Source: Paracentrotus lividus
Taxonomy: Eukaryota > Echinodermata > Echinoidea > Camarodonta > Echinidae
DNA: 64,000 nucleotides
Direction of reading: 5' to 3'
NCBI GenBank assembly: GCA_940671915.1
Contig: CALNVZ010002238.1
Location: forward strand, 66,901 to 130,900
Below the pieces are notes generated by a model, which saw only the letters and a program-made list of their open reading frames with translations, was not told where the DNA came from and ran no database searches. The translations under genes were made by a program, and so were the position numbers. Positions 33,216 to 44,578 of this stretch are shown one piece after another; positions within the stretch are counted from its first letter, which is position 1; the number at the start of each line of letters is the position of its first letter.

Positions 33216-33917
33216 ATAAAAGTGACATTTTATAGAGCGAACAAACCGTCCATGGACGCTAATGGCGCTAATATTTTGCTACATTAGTATAATTACATGT
33301 ACTTTCTATTGAAAGGATCTTGATATGTCCATACAATAATTTTGCCATGGACAGCGCAACCACTCTACATCTATTGCGTTTCGGTTTAAAATGGCAGACC
33401 CTAAATCTAACCGATCCTCTGCCATTTTACCTGTGCCAAATTTACCTAGCACATCTATCGCATGGAGGCTTTAAATCAGATATAAAATTCAAATGGCAAG
33501 AGTCCGACTTTTTAGTGGCGTACACTGGCATTACGACTTAGATTACTTGAATTTGGAAAGGTAAGCTCTCATAAATTAATAAAGAAGGATATTTTGCATT
33601 CTCATCAATATTGATTACTCCAATATGGTTATTTATTATGTTTTGGTATATTAAGAACGTGGGGAATTCCACTCAACAATGGCGGTGACGTTCATGGTCA
33701 AAATATTGCGCAATGTTCTGTTGAGTGGGGAATTCCACATTCGCAGTCTGAAAAATCAGACCCGACTCAAAAGAACATACCGTGCTAGATTATGGTGAAT
33801 TGCATTGATGGATAAGTTTATAGTTATTCACTTGTTAATCAATTAGTACCGCATTCAATTATCCAAAGTAGTTGCAGCGTTTGTCTTCTTTCCAAGATAA
33901 AAAAACCCCCATTCAGT
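33216..33917. other. Unassigned sequence with two GGGGAATTCC words
   Basis: An open frame of 73 codons (33320-33541, starting with ATA) has balanced composition but no domain I know. GGGGAATTCC occurs at 33661-33670 and 33727-33736 inside an inverted arrangement with CACTCAACA. The rest is unremarkable. Confidence 0.4.
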
Positions 33918-34165
33918 TATAATAATAATAGTGATAATATTAATAATGATAGTGATGGTTAATAGTAAGAAAAAAAAACAAACAATGATAATAATAATAA
34001 CAGTTATAATATTATTAATGATGATAATAACAACAATAATGATATTGATGTTAATAATAATAATAATAATAACAATAAAAATGATGATGATGATAATGAT
34101 AGTAATAATAGTACAATACTAGTATCAATAGTAATTGTAATAATAATAATATTAGTAAAAATGAT
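33918..34165 (+). repeat. (AAT)n/(ATG)n microsatellite
   Basis: About 250 bp of AT-rich trinucleotide repeats with a poly-A interruption near 33968. Confidence 0.88.
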
Positions 34166-35512
34166 AGTAAGTATGAAGGGGGTCCAAAAGCTACGCACTT
34201 AGTTTCTAACGTATCATAAGTCACAGGATTCACTATTTTTCATTACTATTATTATACCATCTGTTGCTAAAAACGAAAATCGTTGTGAGATTGAATAAGC
34301 GAAGGTCCAAAGTCGCATAAAAGGCTAAGTTAGTGAATTTAATGTTACTTCTGTACAAACTAAGCACACCTTGCATTTTTGAAAGATGGTATTATCAGAA
34401 ACAATATTTCAGAGGTGTGTCATTCAAAATTTGTTGGGGTCACCTTCAAATTCAAGGGGGTGCCCAAAATTGTTGCCCATTTGAAGACGTTTAGTAATAT
34501 GCCTATAACAGCCTAGTAAAATACCTTATCTCCACAAATTTAGTTTGATATAAAAGAGTACTAAATTATTTACACACGCATACCTATTTTGATGGAATTT
34601 AGGAGGATCAAACTAGATAATTTTTATTGAACATTTGTATTTGTCATATTTTTTCCAAAAAAAATGAATGTAACTAAATTTCATATTTTGCGTATAACAC
34701 AACTACGTGGGTATGGGAAATATTATGTTATATAGCATTTTAGAATACTGTCCAAATATATAAACAGCATTCTCTGAAAATTTGAGGTCAACTTCTTATT
34801 CTTAAAAAAAAAAAAAAAAAAAAAAGGGTTATAGCTTTCCGAAATCGCGAATTTGATTTCAACTAAAACGACATTGGCCGATATCTGTAAAAGCTCCGTA
34901 CCAGTCCGTGTAATATTGTACAGTGCGTCCCAAAAAAGAACTATGCACTTTTGACAAGGCTACCAAATTAAAAATATATGATTCTTGGAGAAAAGGTTTA
35001 GATGTATATAAAGCTAATATCCTCAACTATCATAATGGCACAAAAAATGGCCACTTTTATGAAGGAACGAAAAATAGTCTGCGCAGGATTCGATATTCAT
35101 TTACCACCTGGGTATGGCATGCCAAGAAGGATTCAAAGAAATAATGGAATAAATCAGCTAACAAAGGAAAAGATATATCAAAAGTCAGAAATAAACAATC
35201 AATATTATGGTGGCAAAATGTAGTTTTTCACCGTTTTGTTTTTATATCATTAATTTTTGCTCTGCGTTCAGTTTATGGTTCATGGTATCAACGGATAATG
35301 TAGAAATGTTGTTATCAAAGTTATTAAGTTAATAACAAGGCCAAACAGGACTAGGGTCAAGACAGAAAACTTCGGCCCTTACGTATTCCTTAAACTTTCT
35401 ATGTGTGTCTTGACCTTTGTTTTATTGGCAATATTATATAGCGTAATAATTTTGATAATTATAGTAATTATTGTCCTACTTCATCCAATAAATCAGAATA
35501 TCAACATTGCTA
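34166..35512. other. AT-rich spacer; no gene recognised
   Basis: Contains a 22-base A-run at about 34805-34825 and the word TACAGTGCGTCCCAAAAAAG at 34919-34938, which looks like a mariner-type MITE end without a visible partner. Two overlapping open frames at 34923-35223 lie in that remnant. 35230-35480 resembles about 43440-43620 (CTTGACCTTTG words), the repeat into which the 7.8-kb element inserted. Confidence 0.45.
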
Positions 35513-35535
35513 CACTGAAAACCTAACCTCGTCCG

Positions 35536-35770
35536 TCAATGGACGGACTATCTTTAAAGGTAGTTGGTCAAGACGGACTAGTTTTAAAGATAGTCCGTAA
35601 TGTTAGTCCGTCAAGACGGACTAACATACACCTGAATCTCTGTCTCTCAACTTAACGGACGAGCTTTAAAGCTACTCCGTCAAGCTTGATGCTCGTCAGT
35701 CGTCTTGACTGACTAGGTCAATAAAAATAGGTAGGTGAATTGAGTTCACCTATTAGAATGACCGACTAGC
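35536..35770 (+). repeat. Left array of palindromic GGACTA...TAGTCC units
   Basis: About five diverged units such as GGACTAGTTTTAAAGATAGTCC (written here in part), separated by GTCAAGAC linkers. Each unit is nearly its own complement. Confidence 0.7.
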
Positions 35771-35941
35771 GTTTGATACACATACATGCAATGTCGTTTC
35801 AATGCACCTTCTCTATTCTGTTTCCGAGCATAATCAGGTGGATACATTCTCAAACCAGGAACTTCCTGCTCAAACAAAGGTTGTTTTGGCTTGGCAATTT
35901 TCAGTCTTCAATTACATGCTAATTGAATACCCTGTTACTAG

Positions 35942-36640
35942 AGAACCCAAGAACGCGATCTATTCTTACAGATTGCTGATGAATGCCCGGCTAAGCAACA
36001 GTAGTGGATAGAAAGTGGATAGGAGTACAATCGACATTTTCAAACAACGGTTGTTTTGACTCGACAATCTGAAACCTTACGTAATGCGGCGGTCACAACT
36101 CGCCGTACCTTCGACGTGCAACTCCCTACAATGGATTTCGTAGAAAAATCGTGCAGCGCAGGTACCTCGGAGGCACGTTGCATGTACGACGTGCAGAAAG
36201 TTTTTCCAATACCCTTACTACAGAAACGCAGGAATCGCAGAAATTGACCAACGACCTGTGCATTCACTGCACATGCAACGCAGGCTACGTTGATGGCACG
36301 TGCCCCGTAGCCTACGACGAGTTGTGACCGCCGCATTAGTTACATAACATCAATCACTACAAATATGCAATTCACAAGTTAGGTTCAGAATATTGTCCAT
36401 TCATTAATTGCAGGCTAATTGAAAACCTCGTTAGTATAGAACCCAAGAACCGTCTATTATTACAGATTGCTGGTGAATGCCCGGCTTAGCAACAGCAGTG
36501 AATAGAAGGTGGACAATCGATTAATTACAGGTTATTGAATACCTCGTTACTATAGAACCCAATAACCGTCTATTATTACAGATTGCTGGTGAATGCCCGG
36601 CTTAGCAACAGCAGTGAATAGAAGGTGGACAATCGACATG
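35942..36640 (+). repeat. 116-bp tandem repeat, three copies, split by a MITE
   Basis: AGAACCCAAGAAC...GATTGCTG...TGAATGCCCGGCT words recur at about 35942, 36438 and 36554. The last two copies are adjacent with a 116-bp period; the MITE at 36082-36338 lies between the first and second. Confidence 0.7.
36082..36338. mobile_element. GC-rich MITE with GCGGCGGTCACAACTCG ends
   Basis: TAATGCGGCGGTCACAACTC and its exact complement bound 257 bp that are clearly richer in G+C and CpG than the neighbourhood. Open frames on both strands are explained by the inverted arms. The target duplication is not clear. Confidence 0.75.
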
Positions 36641-37005
36641 CGCATTGCGAAAAGGACTTTACTTTTAGTTGCATTATCTGTCTCCAAATTCCGTTTAATG
36701 AGCAAACTGTACAGACGCAGTCTCGATACACACTCCGTAAAGCTTAAGATTTATAATGGCGATCTCCTTCGTGTGTGACATGATTGTGTGAGTACTATTT
36801 TTGAATTTCTTATGTTTCAGTTCACAGATAGCGTTATTTTTCACATAGATGCTATAATGCTTTAATCACCAACGCAAAAAAATTATGTCTTGCTAAATCA
36901 ATTTATAAATTTTGTGAATTTTACAGCGATAACAACAATCACATTAAATTATGAAAATTAAATTTTTATTCTAATAATAGGGATGTCCACTAAAATTTTA
37001 AGTTA

Positions 37006-37240
37006 TTGCATTGACGCTCCAGCGACAATGCTATGTTATCGTTCCATATTCCTTTTCCGTTTTCTTTGCATTGACGCTCTAGCGACAATGCTATGTTATC
37101 GTTCCATATTCCTTTTCCGTCTTCTTCTTCTTTGCATTGACGCTCCAGCGACAATGCTATGTTATCGTTCCATATTCTTATTGCATTGACGCTCTAGCGA
37201 CAATGCTATGTTATCGTTCCATATTCTTATTCCGCCATCT
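37006..37240 (+). repeat. Short (~50-62 bp) tandem copies of the Helitron-like 5' end
   Basis: GCATTGACGCTC(C/T)AGCGAC followed by AATGCTATGTTATCGTTC is repeated four times (starts near 37008, 37070, 37133 and 37183). The fourth continues into the first full unit. Confidence 0.85.
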
Positions 37241-38531
37241 TCTTTTTCTTTTTCTTCCACAAAAACCCATTCATTTAACACGTGAACCTTGTTATCCCTC
37301 CCCAGGTCCTATCGCTCAACCAAAGCCGTTCAAACTTCATACACACATCCTCTACGATCCATTATTGATCCCCTGACATTTCATTTCCAAAATCACTCAT
37401 CCATGACCGTCCATCCGCCATTTTGTTAATTTCGGGCCATCTGAAAGCCATTTTTCCAGCCTCCATATCTATGTTGTTATAAACGCTATAGACTTCTAAC
37501 AAAATCCATTGAATAGTCTATGAGTTTGCCTTTCATATGTATCCAATCACTTTTCATAAAAAAAATATCTTCATATTTTAAATGAATTTCAAAAATCAAC
37601 TCCGTTATGAAATAAAAACTGGTGACTATTAAAAAACACACAAAAATGGCTATAACTTCCTGAAATCAATTCCATTTTGCTTCTAATTTTCAGGGCATGT
37701 TATTCTAATAAATGTGCACACACTCCACATGTTTCACGTTCCAGTAAATAGGCAAAAATGCAAATAGCGCCCTCTAAAGTTTCAAAATTTGGCTAAAATC
37801 CAAGACTCTGGATCTGCGTTGTGCCTTGTTAAAACTGTACACTTTTATGGATTTAGGGACTTCAGACTATGTCCTTTCCAGCAATGTAAAGAAAAATATA
37901 TCGATTCATTGACCAAATTGCTCAAAAATGTTGTGGAATGTAAAAAATTATCGATACCAGGAAATCAAGTTTAACTTCCCCTAAAATTGCGAATATTCAT
38001 TTAGGGACTTGAAACTTGGTAGGCATATGTATCAATACATTTCACAACTATCTGCCAATTTTTGGAAAATTTGATGACGTCATCAAAAAGTTATGGACAA
38101 AAAATAGCGAATTTTCAATGGATTACATAACAAGGCATTACGTCATTGTCGTTCAATATTTGCGTCTGAAATTGACATCACAATGACCGCATTGAAATTG
38201 CCTTTCCATTGATACCAAATATAATATAGGTTGTCACAGAAAATTTCGAGTAAATCACATTTTTGTAGGAGCCATTATACCCGCTTGCCTAATAATTGCA
38301 AATTTGACAGAGCCATGTGCACGCCGGATAATATGGAAAGATAAGTTTCCAAATTGCACTGTAGTGCACAAAGTGTATTCGTTTTACACACAGATCTTGT
38401 ATATTATGTAAAGCTTGCTTCCGTTTCCCAATATATTTCAAAATATATGCTTACATTTTAATAATCATTGAAATCTTTTAGTCAAGGCGTCAATGGACGC
38501 ACATCGTTCATGTCAACGATTGCAGTTCTAG
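37183..38531 (+). mobile_element. Helitron/Helentron-like unit 1
   Basis: Starts at GCATTGACGC and ends CTAG at 38528-38531. Seven bases before CTAG is the hairpin ATCGTT-CATGTC-AACGAT (38503-38520). GCGTCAATG near 38487 is complementary to the 5' CATTGACGC, i.e. subterminal inverted repeats. CTAG ends with a nearby hairpin are the Helitron 3' signature; subterminal inverted repeats plus short tandem repeats are typical of Helentron-type non-autonomous elements. No helicase is present. Confidence 0.55.
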
Positions 38532-39882
38532 TCTTCTTTGCATTGACGCTCCAGCGACAATGCTATGTTATCGTTCAATATTCCTTTTCCGTTTTCTTCT
38601 TCTTCTTCCACAAAAAGCCATTCACTTAACACATGATCCTTGTTCGCCCTGTCAAGGTCAAATTACTCATCCAAATTCGTTCAAATTTCATAGACATGAC
38701 ATCCATAATCCACTATTGATCCCCTGACATTTCAATTTCCAAAATCACTCATCCGTGACCGTCCATCGGCCATTTTGTCAATTTTGAGCCATATGAAAGC
38801 CATTCTTCCAGCCTCCATATCTATGTTGTTATAAACGCTACAGACTTCTAACAAAATCCATTCAATAGATTATGAGTTTGCCTTTCATATGTATCCAATC
38901 ACTTTTCATTTGAAAAATATCTTCATATTTTAAATGAATTTCAAAAATCAACTCCGTTATGAAATAAAAAATTGTGACTAAAAACACACAGAAATTGCTA
39001 TAACTTCCTAAAATCAATTCCATTTTGCTTCAAATTTTCAGGGCATGTTATTCTAATAAATGTGCACACACTCCACATGTTTCACCCTCCAGAAAATACG
39101 CAAAAATGCAAATAGCGCCCTCTAAAGTTTCAAAATTTGGCTAAAATCCAAGAGGCTGCATCTGCGTTGTGCCTTGTTAAAACCGTACCCTTTTTTGGAT
39201 TTAGGTAGTTCAGACTATGTCCTTTCCAGCAATGTAAAGAAAAATATATCGTTTCATTGATTAAATTGCTCAAAATTGTCGTGGAATGTAAAAAATTATT
39301 GATACCAGGAAATCAAGTTTAACTTCCCCTAAAATTGCGAATATTCAATTTATGGACTTGAAACTTGGCAGGCATATGTATCAATACATTTCACAACTAT
39401 CTGCCAATTTTTGTAAAGTTTGATGACGTCATCAAAAAAGTTATGGACAAAAAATATCGAATTTTCAATGGATTACATAACAAGGCATTACGTCATTATC
39501 GTTCTATATTTGCTTCTAAAATTGACATCACATTGACCGCATTGAAATCGCCTTTCCATTGATACCATATATAATATAGGTTGCAACAGAAAATTTTGAG
39601 TAAATCCAGTTTTTGTAGAAACCATTATACCTGCTTGCCTAATAATTGCAAATTTGACGGAGCCATGTGCACGCAGGATAATATGGAAAGTGAAGTTTTC
39701 AAAATTGCAGTGTAGTACACAAAGCGTATTCGTTTTACATACAGATCTTGTATATTATGTAAAGCTTACTTCCGTTTCCCAATATATTTCAAAATATATG
39801 TTTACATTTTTATAATCCTTGATATATTTTAGTCAAAGCGTCAATGCACGCACATCGTTCATGTCAACGATTGCAGTTCTAG
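38532..39882 (+). mobile_element. Helitron/Helentron-like unit 2
   Basis: Begins TCTTCTTTGCATTGACGC directly after the CTAG of unit 1 and ends CTAG at 39879-39882. It is alignable to unit 1 throughout, with more divergence than unit 1 has to unit 3. It contains TGATGACGTCATCA at 39421-39434. Confidence 0.55.
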
Positions 39883-41176
39883 TTCCGCCATCTTCTTTTT
39901 CTTCCACAAAAACCCATTCATTTAACACGTGAACCTTGTTATCCCTCCCCAGGTCCTATCGCTCAACCAAAGCCGTTCAAACTTCATACACACATCCTCT
40001 ATGATCCATTATTGATCCCCTGACATTTCATTTTCCAAAATCACTCATCCATGACCGTCCATCCGCCATTTTGTTAATTTCGGGCCATCTGAAAGCCATT
40101 TTTCCAGCCTCCATATCTATGTTGTTATAAACGCTATAGACTTCTAACAAAATCCATTGAATAGTCTATGAGTTTGCCTTTCATATGTATCCAATCACTT
40201 TTCATTAAAAAAAATATCTTCATATTTTAAATGAATTTCAAAAATCAACTCCGTTATGAAATAAAAACTGGTGACTAAAAACACACAAAAATGGCTATAA
40301 CTTCCTGAAATCAATTCTATTTTGCTTTTAATTTTCAGGGCATGTTATTCTAATAAATGTGCACACACTCCACATGTTTCACGTTCCAGTAAATAGGCAA
40401 AAATGCAAATAGCGCCCTCTAAAGTTTCAAAATTTGGCTAAAATCCAAGACTCTGGATCTGCGTTGTGCCTTGTTAAAACTGTACACTTTTATGGATTTA
40501 GGGACTTCAGACTATGTCCTTTCCAGCAATGTAAAGAAAAATATTTCGATTCATTGACCAAATTGCTCAAAAATGTTGTGGAATGTAAAAAATTATCGAT
40601 ACCAGGAAATCAAGTTTAACTTCCCCTAAAATTGCGAATATTCATTTAGGGGCTTGAAACTTGGGAGGCATATGTATCAATACATTTCACAACTATCTGC
40701 CAATTTTTGGAAAATTTGATGACGTCATCAAAAAGTTATGGACAAAAAATAGCGAATTTTCAATGGATTACATAACAAGGCATTACGTCATTGTCGTTCA
40801 ATATTTGCGTCTGAAATTGACATCACAATGACCGCATTGAAATTGCCTTTCCATTGATACCAAATATAATATAGGTTGTCACAGAAAATTTCGAGTAAAT
40901 CACATTTTTGTAGGAGCCATTATACCCACTTGCCTAATAATTGCAAATTTGACAGAGCCATGTGCACGCCGGATAATATGGAAAGATAAGTTTCCAAATT
41001 GCACTGTAGTGCACAAAGTGTATTCGTTTTACACACAGATCTTGTATATTATGTAAAGCTTACTTTCGTTTCCCAATATATTTCAAAATATATGCTTACA
41101 TTTTAATAATCATTGAAATCTTTTAGTCAAGGCGTCAATGCACGCACATCGTTCATGTCAACGATTGCAGTTCTAG
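39883..41176 (+). mobile_element. Helitron/Helentron-like unit 3
   Basis: Begins inside the 5' region (TTCCGCCATCTTC) right after CTAG of unit 2, so it lacks the first ~50 bp. It ends CTAG at 41173-41176. It is nearly identical to unit 1 with a constant offset of 2645 bp, indicating duplication of a two-unit block. Confidence 0.55.
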
Positions 41177-42470
41177 TCTTCTTTGCATTGACGCTCCAGC
41201 GACAATGCTATGTTATCGTTCAATATTCCTTTTCCATTTTCTTCTTCTTCTTCCACAAAAAGCCATTCACTTAACACATGATCCTTGTTCGCCCTGTCAA
41301 GGTCAAATTACTCATCCAAATTCGTTCAAATTTCATAGACATGACATCCATAATCCACTATTGATCCCCTGACATTTCAATTTCCAAAATCACTCATCCG
41401 TGACCGTCCATCGGCCATTTTGTCAATTTTGAGCCATATGAAAGCCATTCTTCCAGCCTCCATATATATCTATGTCATTATAGATGCTACAGACTTCTAA
41501 CAAAATGCATTAAATAGTCCATGAATTGTCCTTTCATATGCATCCAACAACTTTTTATTTCAAAACCATTTTCATATTTTTAATCAATTTCAAAAATCAA
41601 CTCCGTTATGAAATAAAAAATTGTGACTAAAAACACACAAAAATGGCTATAACTTCCTGAAATCAATTCTATTTTGCTTTTAATTTTCAAGGCATGTTAT
41701 TCTAATAAATGTGCACACAGTCTACATGTTTCACGCTCCAGAAAATACGCAAAATGCAAATAGCGCCCTCTAAAGTTTCAAAATTTAGCTAAAATCCAAG
41801 ACGCTGCATTTGCGTTGTGCCTTGTTAAAACCGTACCCTTTTTCGGATTTAGGTACTTCAGACTATGTCCTTTTCAGCAATGTAAAGAAAAATACATCGA
41901 TTCATTGACCAAATTGCTCAAAAGTGTTGCAGAATGTAAAACATTATCGATACCAGGAAATCAAGTTTAACTTCCCCTAAAATTGCAAATATTCAATCTA
42001 GGGACTTGAAACCTGGCAGGCATATGTATCAATACATTTCACAACTATCTGTCAATTATTGTAAAATTTGATGACGTCATCAAAAAGTTATGGACAAAAA
42101 ATAGCGAATTTTCAATGGATTACGTAACAAGGCATTACGTCATCGTCGTTCCATATTTGCTTCTGAAATCGACATCACAATGACTGCATTGAAATTGCCT
42201 TTCCATTGATACCAAATATAATATAGGTTGTCACAGAAAATTTCGAGTAAATCACATTTTTGTAGGAGCCATTATACCCGCTTGCCTAATAATTGCAAAT
42301 TTGACAGAGCCATGTGCACGCCGGATAATATGGAAAGCGAAGTTTTCAAGATTTCACTGTAGTACACAAAGCGTATTCGTTTTACACACAGATCTTGTAT
42401 ATTGTGTAAAGCTTACTTCCGTTTCCCAATATATTTCAAAACATATGCTTACATTTTAATAATCATTGGC
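41177..42470 (+). mobile_element. Helitron/Helentron-like unit 4, 3' truncated
   Basis: Begins TCTTCTTTGCATTGACGC after CTAG and matches unit 2 at offset 2645 for the first part, then diverges from about 41460. It stops at AATAATCATTG, before the hairpin and CTAG seen in the other units. Confidence 0.55.
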
Positions 42471-42799
42471 ATGACTTTGGGATTTCTGAAGTGGCTCTGA
42501 AGAAGGATAAGCTTATAGGCAGAAAATGCAAAAACAGGTAGGCCCTCAACAAAAAGTAATGATGATGCAAGCCATTAGCGGCGACCCCTGGGCCCCTGCC
42601 CCCATTATTTGATAATTGCCATAAAGATAATGTTAACTGATTGTAACTCCTGTATTTATTCCTGCCTTCTGACTTACATCATCATGATAATTATTTTTTT
42701 TTGCTCGAATTCTTGTGACAAAATACATGTTTTTTAATCGTTATCTTTAAAATGTCTTCTAATATTTCAGATTTGACGTCTCTGACAAGCTGGTGAAGC

Positions 42800-43300
42800 C
42801 ATATTAAGCTAGCCGTCATGCTAGTCGGTCAAGACAGAAGCAAGAATATCGCGGCAGAAAATCGCGACGGACTAGCTTTTACACCATGACCGACTAGCTG
42901 TAAAGCTAGTCCTGCTCAAAAGCTCGTCAGTCTGGGCATCACTACGACTAGCTTTTATGCTAGTCCGTCAAACTAGTCGGTCACGACGGACTAGCTTTAA
43001 AATTAGTCTGTCGTAACCGACTAGCTTTAAAGCTATTCTGTCATGACCGACTAGCTTTCTGGAAAGCTAGTCCGTCGTGACCGACTAGCATTAAAACTAG
43101 TCCGTCTTGACGGACTAACTTGAAGGACTAGCCATGAAGCTAGTCCGTAGAGACGGACGAGCTTTAAAGCTAGTCCGTAATAAACGGGTTGTGTGGAAGG
43201 AAAGCTATTCCGTCGTGACCGACTAGCTTTAAAGTTAGTCAGTCTGGGCATCACTACGACTAGCTTTAAAGCTAGTCAGTCTACCCGTTTAGGTTTTCAG
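42800..43300 (+). repeat. Right array of palindromic GACTAGCTTTAAAGCTAGTC units
   Basis: About 12-14 units of 30-40 bp, consensus CTAGCTTTAAAGCTAGTC plus the linker CGTCGTGACCGA. Many units are perfect palindromes around TTTAAA and differ by single bases. Unit order shows local duplication (GGGCATCACTACGACTAGCT occurs twice). Confidence 0.85.
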
Positions 43301-43304
43301 TGTA

Positions 43305-44266
43305 TTCTCTTTCATTGACACATATGACCTCAAGTTAAAGTCAAGTTCAAATAACATGATGATAAAAAACCTGGAAATAGTAGAAATTATGTATTATTTG
43401 CACTTTTCACCTTATCTAAAGATCATAGGTCAATGAAAACGAAAATTTCCTGGTTCATGGAATCAAGTAGAACACATTAACAGTGTTCAATAAAATATTT
43501 CAGGTAATACGGCTCAATAAGACTAAGATCAAGACCAAAAACTTTGGCCAAATCGTCTTTCTTCAACTTTGACCTTTGACCTGTTGGTCGTATAAGCTTA
43601 ACTTTGTTGGCAACTAACATGAATATGTTTAACTTGATGCCATCAACCAAAAAATAGAGTTCGTCATATTTGTAGTTGACACATTTGACCTAGAAATAAG
43701 GTCAAAAGATCACAGAAAATTCGGTTTTTGCCAAATTAATGCCATTTCCAGGTTGTTAATCATTATATGAATTGACCTTTGACCTAATATCAAGGTCATT
43801 AGGGTCACCAGAATGTGGCAATAATATTAGGCTAGTATGATTCACGTTTTAATCTTGATTAGTTTTTATTAATATTGTCTATGGATATGTTGTGTCTGAT
43901 CGCCGTTCAACTAGACTCTACTATGTATTCAATTATGCATAAATAAACTAATTTGCATATTGCTCAAAACTGACTAGTCGGGTGAAAATGTGATCTATGA
44001 TTAAATTGCTAGTTATAAAATTACCTACAATTTGATACCAAACTTGACACAATTTGACACAAATTATGTTTATTTTAATGAAGCCTGACCTTTGACCTTC
44101 ATTTTGGGTCACAAAAGGTCAATTAAAAAAATTGGCGAAATATATTTTCTGATTCGTGTGATCAAGTAGAACATATATATAGATGTTGCCAAACATTAAC
44201 ATGACTTGCAAACGAAACTACATAGGATCTCACAATATATTACAATGTTCTCTGGGCAACCACTAA
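43305..44266 (+). repeat. Dispersed repeat rich in TGACCTTTGACCT
   Basis: TGACCTTTGACCT occurs at 43570-43582, 43773-43785 and 44086-44098, with other TGACCT half-sites between. ATCAAGTAGAACA recurs at about 43463 and 44161. It forms the right flank of the 7.8-kb element; the left flank at 35230-35510 is the same repeat type. No gene. Confidence 0.6.
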
Positions 44267-44578
44267 AAGTGTTTTATCAAGACGCTGACGGTTAGTGACA
44301 TAAATTTTCTGAAAACCTCCCTGTTTATGTACCGTCAAAATCTTAATCTTTTGCCAATTTCTTTCTCATCTATGTTTCATCGAAATAATGATATTCATAC
44401 ATATCCTACTAGACAGGCAACCAATATACATCTATGCAATCCAAGGACTGCATTGGCTCATAAATCAGTGAGGCACAATGGTCCAGATGTTTGGAATTCA
44501 TTACCAATTACTCCTAACCTTGTAACCATACATTCCTTCAAGAAATCAGTTAAGCATATGCTTACCTCAAGGATGTGA
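44267..44578 (+). pseudogene. C-terminus of a CR1/L2-type LINE reverse transcriptase
   Basis: About 103 codons are open after a stop at 44264. The peptide has the conserved C-terminal layout of CR1-like ORF2 proteins: F-M-Y-R-Q, then L-L-P-I-S-F, then H-T-Y-P-T-R-Q, then G-P-D-V-W-N-S-L-P, then S-F-K-K-S-V-K, ending at TGA. The polymerase motifs are absent, so it is a 5'-truncated dead copy of a non-LTR retrotransposon. Its 3' UTR continues to 46138 around a transposon insertion. Confidence 0.8.

Larger units (their letters stand above)
35513..43302. mobile_element. 7.8-kb TIR element with palindromic-unit arrays at its ends
   Basis: CACTGAAAACCTAA at 35513 and its complement ending at 43302, TA on both sides. 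Just inside each end are arrays of units built on GACTAGCTTTAAAGCTAGTC. The span also holds a 116-bp tandem repeat, a GC-rich MITE and the Helitron-like array. No transposase frame is visible, so it is a composite of nested non-autonomous units. Confidence 0.6.

Noticed and set aside
32995..33228. Leu/Ile-rich minus-strand frames (also 34004-34233, 31353-31661, 49946-50206, 50816-51212)
   Set aside because: Translations of microsatellites with no composition typical of proteins.
34923..35223. Two overlapping frames after TACAGTGCGTCCC
   Set aside because: They follow a MITE-like terminus, lack domains, and overlap in different frames.
37789..37974. Nearly identical 61-codon frames at 37789 and 40434
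   Set aside because: Conserved only because the underlying 2645-bp block is duplicated; units 2 and 4 do not keep the frame.
35513..43302. CRISPR-like array from the repeated palindromic units
   Set aside because: Units are contiguous and variable without unique equal-length spacers, and the DNA is eukaryotic.
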